From NCBI GenBank assembly GCA_030151725.1, contig JASLDD010000293.1, positions 1 to 7,322 of the forward strand: a DNA stretch of 7,322 bases. Direction: 5' to 3'. Positions 5,417-7,322 of the stretch are shown in pieces. Position 1 is the first letter of the stretch; each line of letters starts with the position of its first letter. The DNA comes from Solirubrobacteraceae bacterium (GTDB taxonomy: Bacteria; Actinomycetota; Thermoleophilia; Solirubrobacterales; Solirubrobacteraceae). The notes beneath the pieces were generated by a model. The model was not told the DNA's origin and did no database searches. It was given only the letters and a program-made list of their open reading frames with translations. Made by a program: the position numbers and the translations under genes.

Positions 5417-5845
5417 CTACTCCCCGTCCGGTGCGAGCGCTCGCTCGAACCCCTCGATCGCATGCTTGGTCGGGGAGATCGTCTGCAGGCCCTGTTCGCC
5501 GTACCAGTCTGCGCGCGCCGGGTCCATCACGCGCACGATCGCCTTCTGCACGCCAAAGCGCTTCTGGGCGATCTGCGCGATCACCAGGTTCGTGTTGTCT
5601 CCTGCTGTCGATGCGATGAACACATCTGCGCGCTCAATGCCCGCCTGGATCAACGCTTCCGTCTCGAGCGCCGTGCCGACCGTGAACTGGCCTTTGGCGT
5701 CCTCCCAGCTCTCGCTCTGCCCGGCGTCCAAGCGCTCGTGCGACAGCGGGTCCGCGTCCAGGACCGACACTTCATGACCGGCCGCCAGGGCCGACTTGGC
5801 AACCGCCGAGCCGACCCGGCCGGCGCCCACGATCAGTACGAACAT
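5417..5845 (-). CDS. TrkA_N-only (single RCK_N domain) regulatory protein
   Basis: 142-residue NAD-binding Rossmann protein. Gly7-x-Gly9-x-x-Gly12 follows the first strand, and Asp30 ends the second, favouring NAD(H). The core TAGDNTNLVIAQIA (80-93), the VRVMDP strand (104-109) and the final SPTKHAIEGFERAL helix are standard for TrkA_N. The usual RCK_C domain is absent: the protein stops about 80 residues short of a normal TrkA. Only 3 bases separate it from the next gene, so there is no decayed C-domain left behind. It may assemble with the neighbouring full TrkA into mixed rings. The ATG at 5845 is the only reasonable start, since upstream codons back to an in-frame TAA contain no start; its own Shine-Dalgarno is weak. 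The core pattern recalls mycobacterial CeoC, from memory. A sequencing-independent ancestral deletion is more likely than a recent frameshift. Confidence 0.9.
   Translation of the reverse strand: MFVLIVGAGRVGSAVAKSALAAGHEVSVLDADPLSHERLDAGQSESWEDAKGQFTVGTALETEALIQAGIERADVFIASTAGDNTNLVIAQIAQKRFGVQKAIVRVMDPARADWYGEQGLQTISPTKHAIEGFERALAPDGE
5420..5425 (-). promoter_or_regulatory. Ribosome binding site for the full-length trkA gene
   Basis: GGGGAG on the minus strand, 6 bases before the GTG start at 5413. It lies within the final codons of the upstream TrkA_N gene, next to its TAG stop, supporting tight coupling of the two subunits. Confidence 0.65.
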
Positions 5846-5865
5846 GACGTTCTGCGTATTGGCAT
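5833..5865 (-). CDS. Possible 10-codon leader ORF overlapping the TrkA_N start
   Basis: A 10-codon ORF (peptide MPIRRTSCSY) starts at ATG 5865, 6 bases after AAGGTG, which overlaps the permease stop codon. Its TGA lies 10 bases inside the TrkA_N gene in another frame. It has a better Shine-Dalgarno than the TrkA_N start itself. It could pass ribosomes from the permease to TrkA_N by termination-reinitiation, or be chance. There is no evidence that the peptide has a function. Confidence 0.2.
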   Translation of the reverse strand: MPIRRTSCSY

Positions 5866-5875
5866 GGTGGGCACC

Positions 5876-7322
5876 TTAGACGATGGGGGCCCTGTCTCGG
5901 TTGGTCCGCCGCGTCTGCTCCTGCGGCGAGTCGCGCGCTGCAGGCGCCGTCACGATCACGCGACACGTGGCCTTGCGCACAACGTACTTGGTCACGTCCC
6001 CCACATACCCCTCCAGCGGCCCCCCACGCCCTCCCAGACGCGCTCCACCGCGGATCAGAGACGGTTCCTCCGCGCCGAGCACAATCGCCTCCACCCCACG
6101 CCTGCGCGCCTCCTCCACGATCGCATAGCCCGCGCGCCGCGTGCGCACCGTCGCCGTCGCCACCTGTACTCCCGTGTACTCCTCGCCCACAGCCCTTGCC
6201 CGCGCCAGGACCTGGCGGGCGTGCTTGATCTGGGCCTCCGGCAGGCTCGCATCCAGCGGCAGCGACATCGGGATCACGAACACCCAGATCGCCTCGATCG
6301 TGGCCGTGTCGATCGCAGCGTCGTCCGTCGGCTCGCCCGAGACCAGCAGCGCTGCCGTCTGCACGATGTCGTCGTCCAGGTCCGTGCCGAACAGCGGCAC
6401 CAGCACCGAGCCATAGTCGCGCTCCGGCGTCTGCTCGGCCCGCAGGATGTGCGGCGAGACCGTCACCCGTTTGAGCAGCGACGTTTCATCCGCGCGCCTA
6501 TATACGACATATAGCGCCAGCCCCATCGCCATCCAGCCGAGCCCCACATAGCGTGCGGGCTGGTGCAGAACCATCAGCGCCACCCAGCCGGCGCCTGAGA
6601 CAAGCGCCCCGAACGCCGCCGGCAGCGGCAGCTGCCCGCCACCGATCTTGATCGACAGCGGCACCCTGTAGGGCCGGTCGCGATCGGGCTCTGAGTAGCG
6701 CAGGCGGCAGATCGACAGGTGCGCGATCGTGAATGCCAGCATTGCCCCGAAGGCGTAGATCCCGACCAGGAAGTCCAGGTCCTCCGGCACCACCAGGCCC
6801 GCAGCGATTATGCCGGCGAGGATGATCAGCACATACGGAGTCGAGCGCTGCGGGTGCAGGCGTCCCAGGCCGCTAGGAATCTGGCGGTTCGTCGACAGTG
6901 AATACGCCAGGCGCGAGAGGCCGAGCATCGCCGAGTTGGCCGCGGCCACCAGCGTCACGCTCGCCAAGCCCGCCACCAGGTACTTCAGGGTCTGCTCCAG
7001 CCAATGGGGATGCACGTGCTGGACGACCCCGATCATCGGCGCGTTCAGGTAGCGCGTCGCCAGCTCCGTGTGCGTGCCCTTCACCGGTAGCGCCGTCACC
7101 GCCACCAGCGCGATGCCCACGTACAGGAACACCACAGTGGCCGTGCCGCTGGCGACCATCTGCTTGAGACCGCGACGGCTGATCCTCACCTCCCCCGCCA
7201 GCCCCGACGCCGACTCCAGGCTCGTGAACGAGATCGCCGCCACCGTCAGCGCGAACACCAGGTTCGACCACGTCGGCGCGCTACCCAGGTGGATCGGGTC
7301 GACGAGCGTGTGCGGGTTGAAG
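5876..7322 (-). CDS. APC-superfamily permease with C-terminal USP domain (5' partial)
   Basis: The N-terminus lies beyond the window; the frame is open to the last base, and 481 residues are visible. An internal GTG at 7258 is not the start, because permease-like sequence continues upstream of it. The visible part begins near TM6 of the APC fold: TM6 about 19-38, ending in a GEVR motif like the NEEVR-type signature after TM6; TM7 55-78; TM8 112-140 with an AAANSAMLGLSRLAYSLS segment; TM9 161-178; TM10 183-206; TM11 231-252; TM12 258-274. A USP/UspA-type cytoplasmic domain follows at about 302-461. Its glycine loop is divergent (Arg428-x2-Gly431-x9-Gly441-Asp442 where ATP-binding USPs have G-x2-G-x9-G-S/T). 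The tail is Arg/Gln-rich. It is automatically an 'amino acid permease', but two TrkA genes follow 30 and about 460 bases downstream, so cation (potassium) transport like KimA/KUP-type APC proteins is a serious alternative. The substrate-binding TM1 is not visible. Confidence 0.9.
   Translation of the reverse strand, partial: FNPHTLVDPIHLGSAPTWSNLVFALTVAAISFTSLESASGLAGEVRISRRGLKQMVASGTATVVFLYVGIALVAVTALPVKGTHTELATRYLNAPMIGVVQHVHPHWLEQTLKYLVAGLASVTLVAAANSAMLGLSRLAYSLSTNRQIPSGLGRLHPQRSTPYVLIILAGIIAAGLVVPEDLDFLVGIYAFGAMLAFTIAHLSICRLRYSEPDRDRPYRVPLSIKIGGGQLPLPAAFGALVSGAGWVALMVLHQPARYVGLGWMAMGLALYVVYRRADETSLLKRVTVSPHILRAEQTPERDYGSVLVPLFGTDLDDDIVQTAALLVSGEPTDDAAIDTATIEAIWVFVIPMSLPLDASLPEAQIKHARQVLARARAVGEEYTGVQVATATVRTRRAGYAIVEEARRRGVEAIVLGAEEPSLIRGGARLGGRGGPLEGYVGDVTKYVVRKATCRVIVTAPAARDSPQEQTRRTNRDRAPIV

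Noticed and set aside
4664..6514. Very long plus-strand open frame (about 616 codons) antisense to the tRNA, both trkA genes and the permease end
   Set aside because: Composition is Arg/His/Gln/Asp/Leu-rich with no domain, and it starts just past the tRNA. It is the usual stop-poor shadow of high-GC genes whose real minus-strand products are clearly recognisable.
7258..7322. GTG at 7258 as the permease start
   Set aside because: The frame stays open to the window edge and encodes permease-like residues upstream; starting here would cut into TM6 and drop TM1-TM5.
1..7322. CRISPR array, insertion sequence, toxin-antitoxin pair or phage genes
   Set aside because: No spaced direct repeats, transposase, terminal inverted repeats, or small toxin/antitoxin pairs were seen on either strand.

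Overview
The window looks like chromosomal DNA from a high-GC actinobacterium. By eye roughly two thirds of bases are G or C, third codon positions are strongly G/C, GTG starts occur, the tRNA lacks an encoded CCA, and one candidate promoter has a TAGGGT -10 box. A lineage near Thermoleophilia/Solirubrobacterales fits the general style of the proteins, including the small four-cysteine secreted one, but that is an impression and was not tested. There is no insertion sequence, integrase, CRISPR array or phage gene. This is compact, mostly housekeeping-style DNA, and I do not see a clearly new defence or mobile system.

Layout. (1) 1-3457, plus strand: two overlapping half-transporter genes of an ABC-B type exporter, the first cut by the window edge. 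Their motifs are complementary: the first has Asp at the catalytic Glu and Asp at the Q-loop Gln, and the second has a weakened signature (LSAGQ). This is the pattern of a heterodimeric exporter with one degenerate and one consensus ATP site. (2) 3458-3669: a 212-base intergenic region with a hairpin after the ABC pair, a perfect 18-base palindrome, a candidate promoter and a leader hairpin. (3) 3670-4065, plus: a small single-domain cupin. (4) 4093-4476, minus: a small exported protein with four cysteines, convergent with the cupin; a stem-loop lies between the two genes. (5) 4589-4661, minus: tRNA-Gln(CUG) with its own candidate promoter. (6) 4736-7322, minus: a tight three-gene unit. It reads APC-superfamily permease with a C-terminal universal-stress-protein (USP) domain (N-terminus off the window), then a TrkA_N-only protein, then a full TrkA (RCK_N plus RCK_C) protein.

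How the parts work together. The ABC pair should assemble as one exporter of unknown substrate. The minus-strand unit is the most interesting part. Two NAD-binding RCK subunits sit 3 bases apart, directly behind an APC permease that carries its own nucleotide-binding-type domain. This suggests a gated cation (potassium) uptake system rather than a plain amino acid permease. From memory, mycobacteria have a similar neighbourhood (an APC-like membrane protein beside ceoB and ceoC), so the arrangement is probably conserved in actinobacteria, even if its mechanism is little studied.
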